From positions 234,372 to 298,371 of the forward strand of contig NZ_VRKN01000006.1 of assembly GCF_008080435.1 (NCBI RefSeq): a DNA stretch of 64,000 nt, in the 5' to 3' direction. Both the position numbers and the translations under genes were made by a program. The stretch comes from Enterobacter asburiae (GTDB lineage Bacteria; Pseudomonadota; Gammaproteobacteria; Enterobacterales; Enterobacteriaceae). Positions 30,505-40,722 of this stretch are shown here, in pieces (positions within the stretch are counted from its first letter, which is position 1; each line of letters begins with the position of its first letter). The notes below the pieces were generated by a model. It was given only the letters and a program-made list of their open reading frames with translations. It was not told where the DNA came from and did no database searches.

Positions 30505-31050
30505 ATGTCCTCCAGAATTCTGACCACCAGCATTGCTGGCATTGATGCCTTTATGCACGACCCACGCGGTGTGTTGACTCACGCCGAAGGCGGCACGGTT
30601 GCGGTTTTTGCCGACAACGCTCCGGCGTTTTACGCAATCACACCGGAACGTCTGGCACAGCTTCTGGAGATCGAAGCGCAAGTGTCACGCCCGGCGAGCG
30701 ATGTCACGCTGGACAACCAGTTCTTTGATGAACCGGTTAACATCCCCGTGACCGTTCCGATGGGAAAATTTGCCCTGTACGCGGGCTGGCAACCGGATGC
30801 GGATTTTCAGCGACAGGCGGCGCTGTGGGGCATTGCGTTAACCCAACCGGCCACCGCGGAAGAACTTGCCGCGTTTACTGCCTGGTGGCAGGCGGAAGGT
30901 AAAGTCTTCACCCACATTCAGTGGCAGCAAAAGCTCGCGCGTCATCTTCAAATTACCCGCGCCGGCAACAACGGCCAGCCCAAACGCGACATCAACGCGT
31001 TTTCAGAACCGGATAAACAGATCCCCAGTGGATTCCGAGGTGCGAAATGA
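30505..31050 (+). CDS. dnaT: Primosomal protein DnaT
   Basis: DnaT (primosomal protein i) helps PriA and PriB hand the DnaB-DnaC complex to restarted forks. The 181-residue protein is close to E. coli (179) and starts [22 protein letters not shown]. The C-terminal region has W-rich ssDNA-binding segments ([27 protein letters not shown]). Its stop overlaps dnaC by four bases (ATGA), so the two are co-translated. Confidence 0.94.
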   Translation: MSSRILTTSIAGIDAFMHDPRGVLTHAEGGTVAVFADNAPAFYAITPERLAQLLEIEAQVSRPASDVTLDNQFFDEPVNIPVTVPMGKFALYAGWQPDADFQRQAALWGIALTQPATAEELAAFTAWWQAEGKVFTHIQWQQKLARHLQITRAGNNGQPKRDINAFSEPDKQIPSGFRGAK

Positions 31051-31784
31051 AGAACGTCGGCGACCTGATGAAACGTCTGCAAAAAATGATGCCTGCCAAC
31101 GTGAAGCCCGCTTTCACCACGGGTGAAGAGCTGCTGGCGTGGCAAAAAGAGCAAGGTGAGATCCGCGCCGCCGCGCTCGCCAGGGAAAACCGGGCGATGA
31201 AAATGCAGCGCACCTTTAACCGTTCCGGTATCCGTCCCCTGCACCAGAACTGCTCGTTCGATAACTATAAAGTCGAAACCAACGGGCAGATGAACGCCCT
31301 TGCGGCCGCCCGTCAGTACGTGGATGAATTCGACGGTAACATCGCCAGCTTCATCTTTAGCGGCAAGCCGGGCACCGGAAAAAACCACCTGGCAGCCGCC
31401 ATCTGCAACGAGCTGCTTCTGCGGGGTAAATCGGTTCTTATCATCACCGTGGCCGATATCATGTCCGCGATGAAAGACACCTTCAGCAACCGCGAAACCA
31501 GCGAAGAGCAACTGCTTAACGATCTGAGCAATGTTGATTTACTGGTCATTGATGAGATTGGCGTTCAGACAGAATCCCGCTATGAAAAAGTGATCATCAA
31601 CCAGATAGTCGATCGCCGCTCCTCGTCCAAACGCCCCACCGGCATGCTGACGAACCACAATATCGACGAGATGACCCGTTTACTGGGGGAACGCGTCATG
31701 GACCGCATGAAGCTGGGTAACAGTCTCTATGTCATCTTCGACTGGGAAAGTTACCGCAGCCGCGTCACCGGCAAAGAGTATTAA
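31047..31784 (+). CDS. dnaC: DNA replication helicase loader DnaC
   Basis: DnaC is the AAA+ loader that places DnaB helicase on ssDNA. The 245-residue length equals E. coli. It has an N-terminal DnaB-binding helix region, a Walker A motif in [15 protein letters not shown], a Walker B in LLVIDEIG, the sensor TNHN and the arginine-finger GERVMDRM. Co-translated with dnaT. Confidence 0.95.
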   Translation: MKNVGDLMKRLQKMMPANVKPAFTTGEELLAWQKEQGEIRAAALARENRAMKMQRTFNRSGIRPLHQNCSFDNYKVETNGQMNALAAARQYVDEFDGNIASFIFSGKPGTGKNHLAAAICNELLLRGKSVLIITVADIMSAMKDTFSNRETSEEQLLNDLSNVDLLVIDEIGVQTESRYEKVIINQIVDRRSSSKRPTGMLTNHNIDEMTRLLGERVMDRMKLGNSLYVIFDWESYRSRVTGKEY

Positions 31785-31864
31785 GACAGTTCCAGGAATC
31801 GCCGGAAGGGCATAGGTATATACTGGAACCCCTTCGGCCCAAAACGGACCTTTTTGAGAGAGCC

Positions 31865-32350
31865 ATGATGAAAAAACAGATTCTAATCAGCACCTTTTTA
31901 GGCGCGCTGCTGGTGACCGGCGCAGCGCAAGCGGCGTCGTGGCAGGAGTCCCTGTCAAGCGCAGCAAATGAGCTGAGCAAAGAGAGCAGCGGCTCTCAGG
32001 GCGGACTTTCCGCCTCTTCCCTCACCAGCCTGCTGGGCAACAGCTCCCAGAGCCTTAGCGCGGGCACGATGAACAATGCGGCGGGGATTCTGGAATATTG
32101 CGCGAAGCAAAAGCTGGCCTCCGTGACCGACGCGCAAAACGTGAAAAACCAGGTGCTGGGTAAACTGGGTCTGGATACCCAGGAGCAGAAAGCGGACACC
32201 AACTATATGGACGGCATTCAGGGCCTGCTTAACGCGCAAAACGGCCAGCAGCTTAACCTGAGCACCCTCGGCAACTCTTCTCTGGCAAAACAGGTGAAAA
32301 CCAAAGCCTGCGATCTGGTGCTGAAACAAGGCGTTAATTTCCTCTCCTGA
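31865..32350 (+). CDS. yjjA: DUF2501 secreted protein YjjA
   Basis: A 161-residue protein with a signal peptide (MMKKQILISTFLGALLVTGAAQA, cleavage near residue 23) and a mature part rich in Ser, Leu and Asn. Two cysteines (in LEYCAKQK and KACDLV) could form a periplasmic disulfide. It is the YjjA family neighbour of dnaC in E. coli and has no known function. The second ATG at 31868 is an equally possible start. Confidence 0.82.
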   Translation: MMKKQILISTFLGALLVTGAAQAASWQESLSSAANELSKESSGSQGGLSASSLTSLLGNSSQSLSAGTMNNAAGILEYCAKQKLASVTDAQNVKNQVLGKLGLDTQEQKADTNYMDGIQGLLNAQNGQQLNLSTLGNSSLAKQVKTKACDLVLKQGVNFLS

Positions 32351-32373
32351 TCCATCCCATTTTCTGCCACAAC

Positions 32374-32425
32374 GCGCCGCGTTTAATGCGATAGTCTTGC
32401 AACGCGGCGCTAAATGAGCGTTTTT
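32374..32425 (+). terminator. Overlapping hairpins after yjjA
   Basis: A 10-bp stem GCGCCGCGTT (32374-32383) / AACGCGGCGC (32401-32410) overlaps a shorter hairpin CGCT-AAATG-AGCG followed by TTTTT (32408-32425). The two cannot form fully at once. This is probably the yjjA transcript end; a regulatory switch is possible but unproven. Confidence 0.55.
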
Positions 32426-32620
32426 CCTACCTGCCACCGTCTCAGCGTCCGTTTGTCAGGATGTGTCCCTCTTCATAAAAACGATTTTCTAAACCAAATC
32501 CTAACAACAGCACATTTTCGTGACACTAAAATTGCAGCTTAACGACATCGCAATTACATTGTATGACCCAAAAAATAAACAGTTAGCCAGCGAACCATCT
32601 GGCGTCATGAGGATATGCTG

Positions 32621-34912
32621 TTGTCTGAATTCATGTCTCTTATCCTTTTTCTGGCTTCTGTCGGCGTTTACGCCTGGAAAGCCGGCCGTCACACCTGGTG
32701 GTTTATCGCCACGCTGGTGGTGCTCGGCATTTTTATTATTTTAAACATTACCTTATACGCCAGCGATTACTTTACCGGTGACGGTATTAACGATGCGGTG
32801 CTCTACACGCTGACGAACAGCCTGACAGGCGCGGGTGTGGGCAAGTACATTCTTCCAGGGCTCGGCCTTATCGTCGCGCTGGTGACGATTTTTGGCGCGC
32901 TGGCCTGGGTGCTGCGTCGACGCCGCCATCATCCGCACCATCATGGCTACAGCCTGCTCGCGTTATTCCTTGCGCTGGCCTCCGTCGACGCCAGCCCGGC
33001 GTTCCATCAGATCACCGAGCTGGTGAAATCCCAGTCGCGCGACGGCGATCCTGATTTCGTGGCTTACTATAAAGAACCGTCGAAAACGATCGCCAACCCG
33101 AAACTCAATCTGGTCTATATCTACGGTGAAAGTCTGGAGCGCACGTACTTTGATAACGATGCGTTCCCGGACCTGACGCCAGACCTGGGTGCGCTGAAAA
33201 ATGAAGGTCTTGATTTCAGCCACACCATGCAGCTGCCCGGTACGGATTATACGATTGCCGGAATGGTTGCTTCCCAGTGTGGTATCCCGCTGTTCGCGCC
33301 TTTTGAAGGTAACGCCTCAGCCTCGATGTCGACGTTCTTCCCACAGAATATTTGCCTCGGCGATATCCTGAAAAACTCCGGCTACGAAAACTATTTTGTG
33401 CAGGGGGCAAACCTGCGCTTTGCCGGAAAAGACGTGTTCCTGAAATCCCACGGTTTTGACCACCTGTATGGCTCAGAAGAGTTAAAAACGACGGTTGCCG
33501 ATCCGAGCTACCGTAACGACTGGGGCTTCTATGACGATACGGTACTCGACGAAACCTGGAAGAAATTCGAGGAGCTCTCCCGCGCGGGCAAGCGTTTCTC
33601 CCTCTTTGCGCTGACGGTGGACACCCACCATCCGGACGGGTTCGTCTCGCGCAGCTGTAAACGCAAACGCTATGACGTTGACGGCAAAAACAACACGTCT
33701 TTCAGCGCCGTCACCTGCAGCCAGGAGCACATTGCGGCACTGGTCGAGAAAATCAAAGCCTCGCCCTGGTTTAAAAACACCATCATCGTCGTCTCATCTG
33801 ACCATCTGGCGATGAAAAACAGCGCCTGGGATCAGCTCAACAAGCAGGATCGCAGCAATCTGTTCTTCGTCCTGCGCGGCGATCAGCCGCAGCAGGAGGT
33901 GATCGCCACCAAACGCAACTCCATGGATAACGGCGCAACCGTGCTGGACATTCTGGGCGGCGACAACTTTATTGGCCTGGGCCGCAGTACGCTATCGGGG
34001 CAATCCCTGTCGGAAGTGTTCCTCAACATGAAGGAAAAAATCCTCGCCTGGAAGCCAGACATCATCCGCCTGTGGAACTTCCCGAAAGAGATGAAAGACT
34101 TCACCGTCGATCGGGATAAAAACACGATTGCCTTCTCGGGCAGCAACTTCCGTCTGCCGCTGCTGGTGCGGGTGTCGGAGGGTCGCGTTGAGCCGCTGCC
34201 GGAAAGCGAATATTCCGCGCCGCTGCGCTATCAGCTGGCCGATTTTGCTCCACGCGATAATTTCGTCTGGGTCGACAGATGTTACAAAATGGGCCAGCTC
34301 TGGTCACAGCCGCTGGCGCTTTCTACCGACTGGTGCATCTCTCAGGGTCAGCTCGGCGGGGAGCAAACCGTGCAGCACGTTGATAAAGCCCAGTGGAAAG
34401 GCAAGACCGCGTTTAAAGATACGGTGATTGATACGGCGCGCTATCAGCACAACATCGACATGCTGAAAATCGTCGATAACGATATTCGCTATAAGGCGGA
34501 CAGCTTTATCTTTAACGTGGCCGGCGCCCCCGAGGAAGTGAAGCAGTTTAGCGGCATCTCGCGTCCGGAGTCCTGGGGACGCTGGTCAAACGCGCAGCTG
34601 GGCAACGAGGTGAAAATTGAGTACACCCATCCGCTGCCGGAACAATTCGACCTGGTGATCACCGCCAGAGCGTATGGCCCCAACGCTAACAGGCCCGTAC
34701 CGGTGCGCGTGGGCGACAGGGAGCAGACGCTAACGCTCGGGAACGATGTGAGCACGCACACGCTGCATTTTGAGAATCCATCGCGCAGCAATACCCTGGT
34801 GATCGTGCCACCGGATCCGCAGTCCACCAATGAAGGGAATATTCTCGGCCATTCACCGCGCGAACTCGGGATTGGCATGGTAGAAATTAAAATTGTGAGT
34901 AGCGCAGGCTAA
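32621..34912 (+). CDS. opgB: Phosphoglycerol transferase I OpgB (TTG start)
   Basis: OpgB (MdoB) moves phosphoglycerol from phosphatidylglycerol to osmoregulated periplasmic glucans. The N-terminus has four membrane helices; the large periplasmic domain is a sulfatase-fold transferase with [12 protein letters not shown] and catalytic-site segments [10 protein letters not shown] and SSDHLAM. I prefer TTG 32621 because GAGG is eight bases before it and it gives 763 residues as in E. coli; ATG 32615 (765 residues) has poor spacing. The mature domain is highly conserved. Confidence 0.94.
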   Translation: MSEFMSLILFLASVGVYAWKAGRHTWWFIATLVVLGIFIILNITLYASDYFTGDGINDAVLYTLTNSLTGAGVGKYILPGLGLIVALVTIFGALAWVLRRRRHHPHHHGYSLLALFLALASVDASPAFHQITELVKSQSRDGDPDFVAYYKEPSKTIANPKLNLVYIYGESLERTYFDNDAFPDLTPDLGALKNEGLDFSHTMQLPGTDYTIAGMVASQCGIPLFAPFEGNASASMSTFFPQNICLGDILKNSGYENYFVQGANLRFAGKDVFLKSHGFDHLYGSEELKTTVADPSYRNDWGFYDDTVLDETWKKFEELSRAGKRFSLFALTVDTHHPDGFVSRSCKRKRYDVDGKNNTSFSAVTCSQEHIAALVEKIKASPWFKNTIIVVSSDHLAMKNSAWDQLNKQDRSNLFFVLRGDQPQQEVIATKRNSMDNGATVLDILGGDNFIGLGRSTLSGQSLSEVFLNMKEKILAWKPDIIRLWNFPKEMKDFTVDRDKNTIAFSGSNFRLPLLVRVSEGRVEPLPESEYSAPLRYQLADFAPRDNFVWVDRCYKMGQLWSQPLALSTDWCISQGQLGGEQTVQHVDKAQWKGKTAFKDTVIDTARYQHNIDMLKIVDNDIRYKADSFIFNVAGAPEEVKQFSGISRPESWGRWSNAQLGNEVKIEYTHPLPEQFDLVITARAYGPNANRPVPVRVGDREQTLTLGNDVSTHTLHFENPSRSNTLVIVPPDPQSTNEGNILGHSPRELGIGMVEIKIVSSAG

Positions 34913-35427
34913 TGGTCGACCTTAACATCACCGTTCGACCCACGCGTCCCGGCGACGTTGCCGCCCTGCCCGCCATTGAACGCGCGGCGGGCGAGCGCTT
35001 TCGTGAAGACCCGGAGCTCGCCTGGCTTGCCGATGGCGAGGTCATTTCCGCTGAGCAGCACCTTGAGTATGCCGAACGTGGGCTAAGCTGGCTGGCGCTG
35101 GCGAATGACCGCCCCGCGGGGTTTATCCTCGCCGAAGCGCACTCTTCGTCGCTGTTTATCGTGGAGCTTTCGGTTGATCTGGACTGGCAGGGAAAAGGAA
35201 TGGGCCGGCAGCTCATCGCCTGTGCGGCTGATCATGCCCGCAGGCTGGGGCTGGCGTCGCTGACGTTGACGACGTTTCGGGACGTACCGTGGAACGCGCC
35301 GTTCTATGCGCGGTTGGGGTTTGAATACGTAACGGCACTCACGCCTGAACTGCGTCAGAAAAGAGAAGAAGAGACCGCGCACGGCTTAGCGTATGAAACG
35401 CGCTGCGCTATGCGCCTGCCTCTGTAA
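34912..35427 (+). CDS. GNAT family N-acetyltransferase
   Basis: A 171-residue GNAT-fold protein. The acetyl-CoA-binding signature DWQGKGMGRQLIACA lies near residues 87-101, and LTTFRDVPWNAPFYARLGFEYV is the usual substrate-side segment. Its ATG shares one base with the opgB stop (TAATG), so it is translationally coupled to opgB. No opgB-linked acetyltransferase is known to me and the substrate is unknown. Confidence 0.85.
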   Translation: MVDLNITVRPTRPGDVAALPAIERAAGERFREDPELAWLADGEVISAEQHLEYAERGLSWLALANDRPAGFILAEAHSSSLFIVELSVDLDWQGKGMGRQLIACAADHARRLGLASLTLTTFRDVPWNAPFYARLGFEYVTALTPELRQKREEETAHGLAYETRCAMRLPL

Positions 35428-35431
35428 TATC

Positions 35432-35507
35432 GCCCGGTGGCGCTGCGCTTACCGGGCCTACAAAACCCTGAATCGTAGGCCGGGTAAGGCGCAGCCGCCA
35501 CCCGGCA
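35432..35507. repeat. REP pair between the acetyltransferase and tsr
   Basis: Opposed palindromes at 35432-35463 and 35475-35507 fill the gap between two convergent genes. Confidence 0.82.
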
Positions 35508-35519
35508 CAACGCACAGAG

Positions 35520-37184
35520 TTAGAACGTTTCCCAGTTATCGCCTGAATCGGCCGTCGCGGTTTTACGCGCCATCACCGGCGTGGAAACCGCTTTAGCCGC
35601 GGCGAATTCGCGCGCTTTCATCTGCTCCTGCTGAATGCGGAACACCGCCACGGCCTGAGTCAGACGGCTCGCCTGCTCTTCCAGTGCGGCCGCCGCTGCG
35701 GCAGATTCCTCAACCAGCGAGGCGTTCTGCTGGGTCACGCGATCCATCTCAGCTACCGCCAGACCCACCTGGTCGATACCGCGGCTCTGCTCGTCAGACG
35801 CAGAGGCGATTTCACCCATGATATCCGTTACGCGGGTCACCGCGTTCACGATCTCACCCATGGTTTCACCGGCACTTTCTACCAGCGTTGAGCCCACTTC
35901 CACGCGGCCCACGGAGTCTTCAATCAGGCTCTTGATTTCACGAGCCGCCTGGGCGCTGCGCTGGGCCAGGTTACGCACTTCACCTGCCACCACCGCAAAA
36001 CCACGCCCCTGCTCACCCGCACGCGCCGCTTCTACCGCCGCGTTCAGTGCCAGAATGTTGGTCTGGAAAGCAATGCCGTCGATCACGCTGATAATGTCGG
36101 CAATTTTCTGCGAACTGCCCGCGATATCGCGCATGGTCTGCACCACGTTATCCACTACTTTACCGCCTTTCTGCGCGGTTTCAGAGGCGCTCAGGGCAAG
36201 ATGGCTCGCCTGACGGGCGTTTTCGGCGTTCTGCTTAACGGTCGCCGTCAGCTGCTCCATGCTGGCAGCGGTCTCTTCCAGGGAAGCGGCCTGCTGTTCA
36301 GTACGGGAAGAGAGGTCGTTATTGCCCATCGCAATTTCGCTCGCGCCGCTGTAGATCGCATTGGCACCGTTACGCACGTCGCCGACGGTACGCACCAGCT
36401 CACCCTGCATATGGCGCAGCGAGTCGGCCAGTTCACCCATCTCGTTGGTGCCCTGAACCTCAATACGCTTCACCAGATCGCCGCTGGCGATATGGCGAAT
36501 GTTGTCGATCAGACGATTCAGCGGAGAGATCAGGGTCTGCTTGATGTTGAGCCAGACGGCCACGATCACCACCAGCACGGCAATCAGGACGCTGATCAGC
36601 ACCCAGATAGCCTGGCTGAAGGAGCTGTCGCTGTCTTCGACCGCCATCTGGTAGAGCTTGTCGTTCTGCTGCAGGTAGCTCACATACTGCTTCTCAAAAC
36701 CATCCTGGTAACTCTGGGTCGGTTGGTCGAAGAAGGCGTTGATTTTGCCTGCACCCAGCAGCTGAATCAGCTCCGCCAGCGCACCGTGGTAAATATCATA
36801 GTTACGCTTGATCTCCATGGCATCCGCATCGCTTTGACGCGGATCGCGCGGCAGGGCTTCGTAGGCAGCCCAGTTTTTTTCCGCCTGTTTCAGAGACGTA
36901 GACGCGATTTGCATCAAATCGTTAACGGTCGCGCCGCTGCCGATATTGCTCTGATCCATCATGTAGCGGATACCCGCGCGGTTCAGGGTATTACGGGTTT
37001 GCAGCAACGCTACCCAGCTGGCGTTCAGCGTGGATTGTTGCTGGCGAATGGTTTGCAGGACGGTGAAATTCTCTTTGTCATTCTTAAGGGCATTAAAGAA
37101 AAGACCACCGGATGTGAGTTGTAAAAGGCCAAATATCGCTAAAACCAGCATTAAGCTGGTGACAATCTTGATACGGTTCAACAT
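35520..37184 (-). CDS. tsr: Methyl-accepting chemotaxis protein I (serine receptor) Tsr
   Basis: Tsr senses serine (and in E. coli AI-2-related signals and temperature) and signals to CheA/CheW. The ATG at 37184 gives 554 residues starting [13 protein letters not shown]. It shows a first membrane helix, a four-helix periplasmic domain with [11 protein letters not shown], a second membrane helix near 190-215, a HAMP domain, and the conserved hairpin tip [20 protein letters not shown]. The C-terminal NWETF pentapeptide docks CheR/CheB. A sigma-28 promoter lies upstream. Confidence 0.95.
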   Translation of the reverse strand: MLNRIKIVTSLMLVLAIFGLLQLTSGGLFFNALKNDKENFTVLQTIRQQQSTLNASWVALLQTRNTLNRAGIRYMMDQSNIGSGATVNDLMQIASTSLKQAEKNWAAYEALPRDPRQSDADAMEIKRNYDIYHGALAELIQLLGAGKINAFFDQPTQSYQDGFEKQYVSYLQQNDKLYQMAVEDSDSSFSQAIWVLISVLIAVLVVIVAVWLNIKQTLISPLNRLIDNIRHIASGDLVKRIEVQGTNEMGELADSLRHMQGELVRTVGDVRNGANAIYSGASEIAMGNNDLSSRTEQQAASLEETAASMEQLTATVKQNAENARQASHLALSASETAQKGGKVVDNVVQTMRDIAGSSQKIADIISVIDGIAFQTNILALNAAVEAARAGEQGRGFAVVAGEVRNLAQRSAQAAREIKSLIEDSVGRVEVGSTLVESAGETMGEIVNAVTRVTDIMGEIASASDEQSRGIDQVGLAVAEMDRVTQQNASLVEESAAAAAALEEQASRLTQAVAVFRIQQEQMKAREFAAAKAVSTPVMARKTATADSGDNWETF

Positions 37185-37213
37185 GTTTTCTCTTTCCTCA
37201 GACAGATACAGAA

Positions 37214-37240
37214 TTTTCGGCCTGGAAAGGGAAAACTTTA
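37214..37240 (-). promoter_or_regulatory. Sigma-28 (FliA) promoter of tsr
   Basis: On the minus strand TAAAGTTT, an 11-bp spacer and GCCGAAAA match the FliA consensus (TAAAGTTT-N11-GCCGATAA) at all but one position, about 30 bp upstream of the tsr start. Expression with the late flagellar regulon is expected. Confidence 0.9.
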
Positions 37241-37267
37241 CGAAAATCATCCTGGAATTTGGGGTTT

Positions 37268-37708
37268 TTACTCTTCTTCCCGCACTGCGTTATGCCGGTT
37301 TCCGAGTTCAATAAACTCTTCCAGCAGCGCCGTCAGCTGTTTCATCTTCTCCGGCGTGTATTCCGCCTCAATCTGCTGATACGCCTCTTCGACCTGCGCC
37401 TGGGCGTGTTCATACAGCGCATTCCCCTCTTTGGTCAGCGACACGTACAGCTTGCGCTGGTCGTTCACCGGCTTTAAGCGCAGCACCAGGCCGTCACGCT
37501 CCATGCGCGTCAGAATACCGGTCAGGCTCGGGCGCAAAATGCAGGTGCGAAACGCCAGATCGTGAAAATCCATCGACGGATGTTCAGCCAGCACGCGCAC
37601 GATGCGCCACTGCTGCTCGGTCAGGTTATGGCGCTTCACAATCGGGCGGAAGTAAGACATCGCCGCTTCCCGCGCCTGCAGCAGCGCGATGGTTAATGAG
37701 TCATGCAT
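37268..37708 (-). CDS. hpaR: MarR-family repressor of homoprotocatechuate catabolism HpaR
   Basis: HpaR represses the hpaGEDFHI meta-cleavage operon until 4-hydroxyphenylacetate or homoprotocatechuate is present. The 146-residue winged-helix protein has [29 protein letters not shown] as recognition helix and wing. GGAGAGG precedes the ATG. It is divergent from hpaG across a 271-bp region holding two similar CATTAACA-type sites. Confidence 0.93.
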   Translation of the reverse strand: MHDSLTIALLQAREAAMSYFRPIVKRHNLTEQQWRIVRVLAEHPSMDFHDLAFRTCILRPSLTGILTRMERDGLVLRLKPVNDQRKLYVSLTKEGNALYEHAQAQVEEAYQQIEAEYTPEKMKQLTALLEEFIELGNRHNAVREEE

Positions 37709-37726
37709 AGCCTCTCCCCTTCACAT

Positions 37727-37741
37727 CATTAACAAGTAAAC
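37727..37741. promoter_or_regulatory. Candidate HpaR operator near hpaR
   Basis: CATTAACAAGTAAAC shares CATTAACA with the palindrome before hpaG and lies about 20 bp upstream of the hpaR start, consistent with autoregulation. The right half is degenerate. Confidence 0.5.
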
Positions 37742-37859
37742 AATCACTAAAAGATGTTTTTATAAGCAACATATTTTCCGTCAAAAAGTCTAACAGAAAC
37801 CCGTCAATTTTATTAACTCACTAATTTATATATAAATAAAACCCATGATGTAAATTTAT

Positions 37860-37875
37860 TGTTATTCATATCACA
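37860..37875 (+). promoter_or_regulatory. CRP site upstream of hpaG
   Basis: TGTTATTCATATCACA has a perfect right half TCACA and a one-mismatch left half, with the correct six-base spacer. Its centre is about 60 bp upstream of the predicted hpaG transcription start, agreeing with the CRP dependence known for this promoter in E. coli W. Confidence 0.7.
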
Positions 37876-37925
37876 AATTTTTCACTTCTGATTGCGAAAT
37901 GAACAGCAAAAGCATAAAAACAGAT

Positions 37926-37941
37926 CATTAACATATTAATG
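37926..37941. promoter_or_regulatory. Candidate HpaR operator at the hpaG promoter
   Basis: CATTAACATATTAATG, a perfect six-base inverted repeat with a four-base centre, overlaps the predicted hpaG start site just after a CATAAA -10 box (37913-37918). Binding of HpaR here would block transcription initiation. Confidence 0.7.
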
Positions 37942-37979
37942 AAATCATAACCCGGACCGCCGGGGTGAGGAGTATGTGA

Positions 37980-39257
37980 ATGAAAGGTACCGTTTTTGCC
38001 GTCGCCCTCAACCATCAAAGCCAGCGTGAAGCCTGGCGTGAGGCATTTGAAAAAGCCCCCTACAGCACGCCGCCGAAAACCGCCGTGTGGTTTATCAAGC
38101 CGCACAATACGGTGATTCGTGCGGGCGAGCCGATCCCCTTTCCGCAGGGGGAAACGGTGCTAAGCGGCGCGACGGTGGCGCTGGTGGTGGGCAAAACCGC
38201 CAGCAAGGTGCGCGTGGAGGACGCCGCGGAGTACATCGCAGGATATGCGCTCGCCAACGAAGTGAGCCTGCCGGAAGAGAGCTTCTACCGCCCGGCCATT
38301 AAGGCCAAGTGCCGGGACGGTTTTTGCCCGCTCGGCGAACCGATCGCCGTTGATAACGTGGATAACCTGACCATCATCACCGAGATCAACGGCCGCGAAG
38401 CGGACCACTGGAATACGGCCGATCTTCAGCGTAACGCTGCCGAACTGCTGAGCGCCCTGAGCGAGTTCGCCACCCTCAATCCCGGCGATGCGATATTGCT
38501 CGGCACCCCGCAAAGCCGTGTTGAGATCCGCCCGGGCGATCGCGTGCGTATTCTGGCGGAAGGTTTTCCGCCGCTGGAAAACCCGGTGCTGGATGAGCGC
38601 AACGTCACTATTGCTCACAGCACGCCGCCGCACGCCACGCTGTTTGCCCTCGGTCTGAACTATGCCGATCACGCCAGCGAGCTGGACTTCAAACCGCCTA
38701 CCGAGCCGCTGGTATTTATCAAAGCGCCAAACACCTTCAACGGCGACAGCCAGACGTCGGTGCGCCCGAACAATATCGAATACATGCATTACGAAGCGGA
38801 GCTGGTGGTGGTCATCGGTAAAACCGCGCGTAAGGTCAGCGAATCCTGGGCGATGGACTATGTTGCGGGCTATACGGTCTGCAACGACTACGCCATCCGT
38901 GATTACCTGGAAAACTACTACCGCCCGAATTTGCGGGTAAAAAGCCGCGACGGGCTGACGCCCATTTCCCCCCACATCGTGCCGAAAACGGCGATTCCCG
39001 ACCCGCACAACCTCGCCCTGCGCACCTTCGTCAACGGCGAACTGCGCCAGGAAGGCACCACGGCGGATCTGATCTTCAGCATTCCGTTCCTGATTGCGTA
39101 CCTGAGCGATTTTATGACCCTGCAGCCGGGCGACATGATTGCCACCGGCACGCCGAAAGGGCTGTCCGATGTGGTGCCGGGTGATGAAGTGGTGGTGGAA
39201 GTGGAAGGCGTGGGACGCCTGGTGAACCGGATTGTCAGCGAGGAGACTGCAAAATGA
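37980..39257 (+). CDS. hpaG: HpaG, bifunctional OPET decarboxylase / HHDD isomerase
   Basis: HpaG decarboxylates 5-oxopent-3-ene-1,2,5-tricarboxylate and isomerises the product in homoprotocatechuate degradation. The 425-residue protein is a tandem repeat of two fumarylacetoacetate-hydrolase domains (about 1-210 and 211-425). The C-terminal copy keeps the metal ligands in MHYEAELVVVIGK; the N-terminal copy has VALVVGK there and lacks the acidic pair. GAGGAG lies upstream. First gene of the meta operon. Confidence 0.94.
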   Translation: MKGTVFAVALNHQSQREAWREAFEKAPYSTPPKTAVWFIKPHNTVIRAGEPIPFPQGETVLSGATVALVVGKTASKVRVEDAAEYIAGYALANEVSLPEESFYRPAIKAKCRDGFCPLGEPIAVDNVDNLTIITEINGREADHWNTADLQRNAAELLSALSEFATLNPGDAILLGTPQSRVEIRPGDRVRILAEGFPPLENPVLDERNVTIAHSTPPHATLFALGLNYADHASELDFKPPTEPLVFIKAPNTFNGDSQTSVRPNNIEYMHYEAELVVVIGKTARKVSESWAMDYVAGYTVCNDYAIRDYLENYYRPNLRVKSRDGLTPISPHIVPKTAIPDPHNLALRTFVNGELRQEGTTADLIFSIPFLIAYLSDFMTLQPGDMIATGTPKGLSDVVPGDEVVVEVEGVGRLVNRIVSEETAK

Positions 39258-40720
39258 AAAAGATTAACCACTGGATCAACGGTAAAAACGTCGCGGGAAG
39301 TGAGTACTTCCACACCACCAACCCGGCCTCCGGTGAGGTGCTGGCAGAAGTGGCCTCCGGCGGTGAAGCTGAAATTCACCAGGCCGTCGCTGCCGCCAAA
39401 GAGGCGTTCCCGACGTGGGCTAACCTGCCAATGAAGGAGCGCGCGCGCCTGATGCGCCGTCTGGGCGACCTGATCGACCAGAACGTGCCCGAGATCGCCG
39501 CCATGGAAACCGCCGATACCGGCCTGCCTATCCACCAGACCAAAAACGTGCTGATCCCGCGTGCCTCGCACAACTTCGAGTTTTTCGCCGAGGTGTGCCA
39601 GCAGATGAACGGCAAAACCTACCCGGTCGATGACAAGATGCTGAACTACACCCTGGTGCAGCCGGTCGGCGTCTGCGCGCTGGTGTCGCCGTGGAACGTG
39701 CCGTTTATGACCGCCACCTGGAAGGTCGCGCCGTGCCTGGCACTCGGAAACACCGCGGTGCTGAAGATGTCTGAACTCTCCCCGCTCACCGCAGACCGTC
39801 TGGGTGAGCTGGCGCTGGAGGCGGGCATTCCGGCGGGTGTGCTGAACGTGGTGCAGGGCTACGGTGCCACGGCAGGTGACGCGCTGGTGCGCCATCACGA
39901 CGTGCGCGCCGTCTCCTTTACCGGCGGCACCGCCACCGGGCGCAACATCATGAAAAACGCCGGGCTGAAGAAATACTCCATGGAGCTGGGCGGCAAATCC
40001 CCGGTGCTGATTTTTGAAGATGCCGACATCGAGCGCGCGCTGGACGCCGCCCTGTTCACCATCTTCTCCATCAACGGCGAGCGCTGCACCGCGGGCTCGC
40101 GCATCTTTATCCAGCAGAGCATCTACCCGGAATTCGTCAAGCGCTTTGCCGAACGCGCCAGTCGCCTTCGCGTGGGCGACCCGACCGATCCGAACACCCA
40201 GATTGGCGCGCTGATCAGCCAGCAGCACTGGGAAAAAGTCTCCGGCTATATCCGCCTCGGCATTGAAGAGGGGGCGACCCTGCTGGCGGGCGGCCCGGAC
40301 AAACCGACCGATCTGCCTGCGCACCTGAAAGGCGGCAACTTCCTGCGCCCGACCGTGCTGGCGGACGTCGACAACCGGATGCGCGTGGCGCAGGAGGAGA
40401 TCTTCGGGCCGGTGGCCTGCCTGCTGCCGTTTAAGGACGAAGCGGAAGGTCTGCGTCTGGCGAACGACGTGGAGTACGGCCTGGCATCCTATATCTGGAC
40501 TCAGGACATCAGCAAAGTGCTGCGCCTGGCGCGCAACATCGAAGCCGGGATGGTGTTTGTGAACACCCAGAACGTGCGCGATCTGCGCCAGCCGTTTGGC
40601 GGCGTGAAGGCCTCCGGCACCGGCCGCGAGGGCGGCGAGTACAGCTTTGAGGTGTTCGCGGAGATGAAGAACGTCTGCATCTCCATGGGCGACCATCCGA
40701 TTCCAAAGTGGGGGATCTGA
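39254..40720 (+). CDS. hpaE: 5-carboxymethyl-2-hydroxymuconate semialdehyde dehydrogenase HpaE
   Basis: HpaE oxidises the ring-cleavage aldehyde CHMS to the corresponding acid using NAD. The 488-residue aldehyde dehydrogenase has the NAD-binding SFTGGTATG, the general-base glutamate in MELGGKSP and the catalytic cysteine in NGERCTAGSRI. It overlaps hpaG by four bases (ATGA). The very long antisense frames over this gene reflect codon structure only. Confidence 0.95.
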   Translation: MKKINHWINGKNVAGSEYFHTTNPASGEVLAEVASGGEAEIHQAVAAAKEAFPTWANLPMKERARLMRRLGDLIDQNVPEIAAMETADTGLPIHQTKNVLIPRASHNFEFFAEVCQQMNGKTYPVDDKMLNYTLVQPVGVCALVSPWNVPFMTATWKVAPCLALGNTAVLKMSELSPLTADRLGELALEAGIPAGVLNVVQGYGATAGDALVRHHDVRAVSFTGGTATGRNIMKNAGLKKYSMELGGKSPVLIFEDADIERALDAALFTIFSINGERCTAGSRIFIQQSIYPEFVKRFAERASRLRVGDPTDPNTQIGALISQQHWEKVSGYIRLGIEEGATLLAGGPDKPTDLPAHLKGGNFLRPTVLADVDNRMRVAQEEIFGPVACLLPFKDEAEGLRLANDVEYGLASYIWTQDISKVLRLARNIEAGMVFVNTQNVRDLRQPFGGVKASGTGREGGEYSFEVFAEMKNVCISMGDHPIPKWGI

Positions 40721-40722
40721 AA

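Noticed and set aside
37185..37250. N-terminal extension of tsr
   Set aside because: It would translate through the sigma-28 promoter and gives sequence absent from E. coli Tsr.
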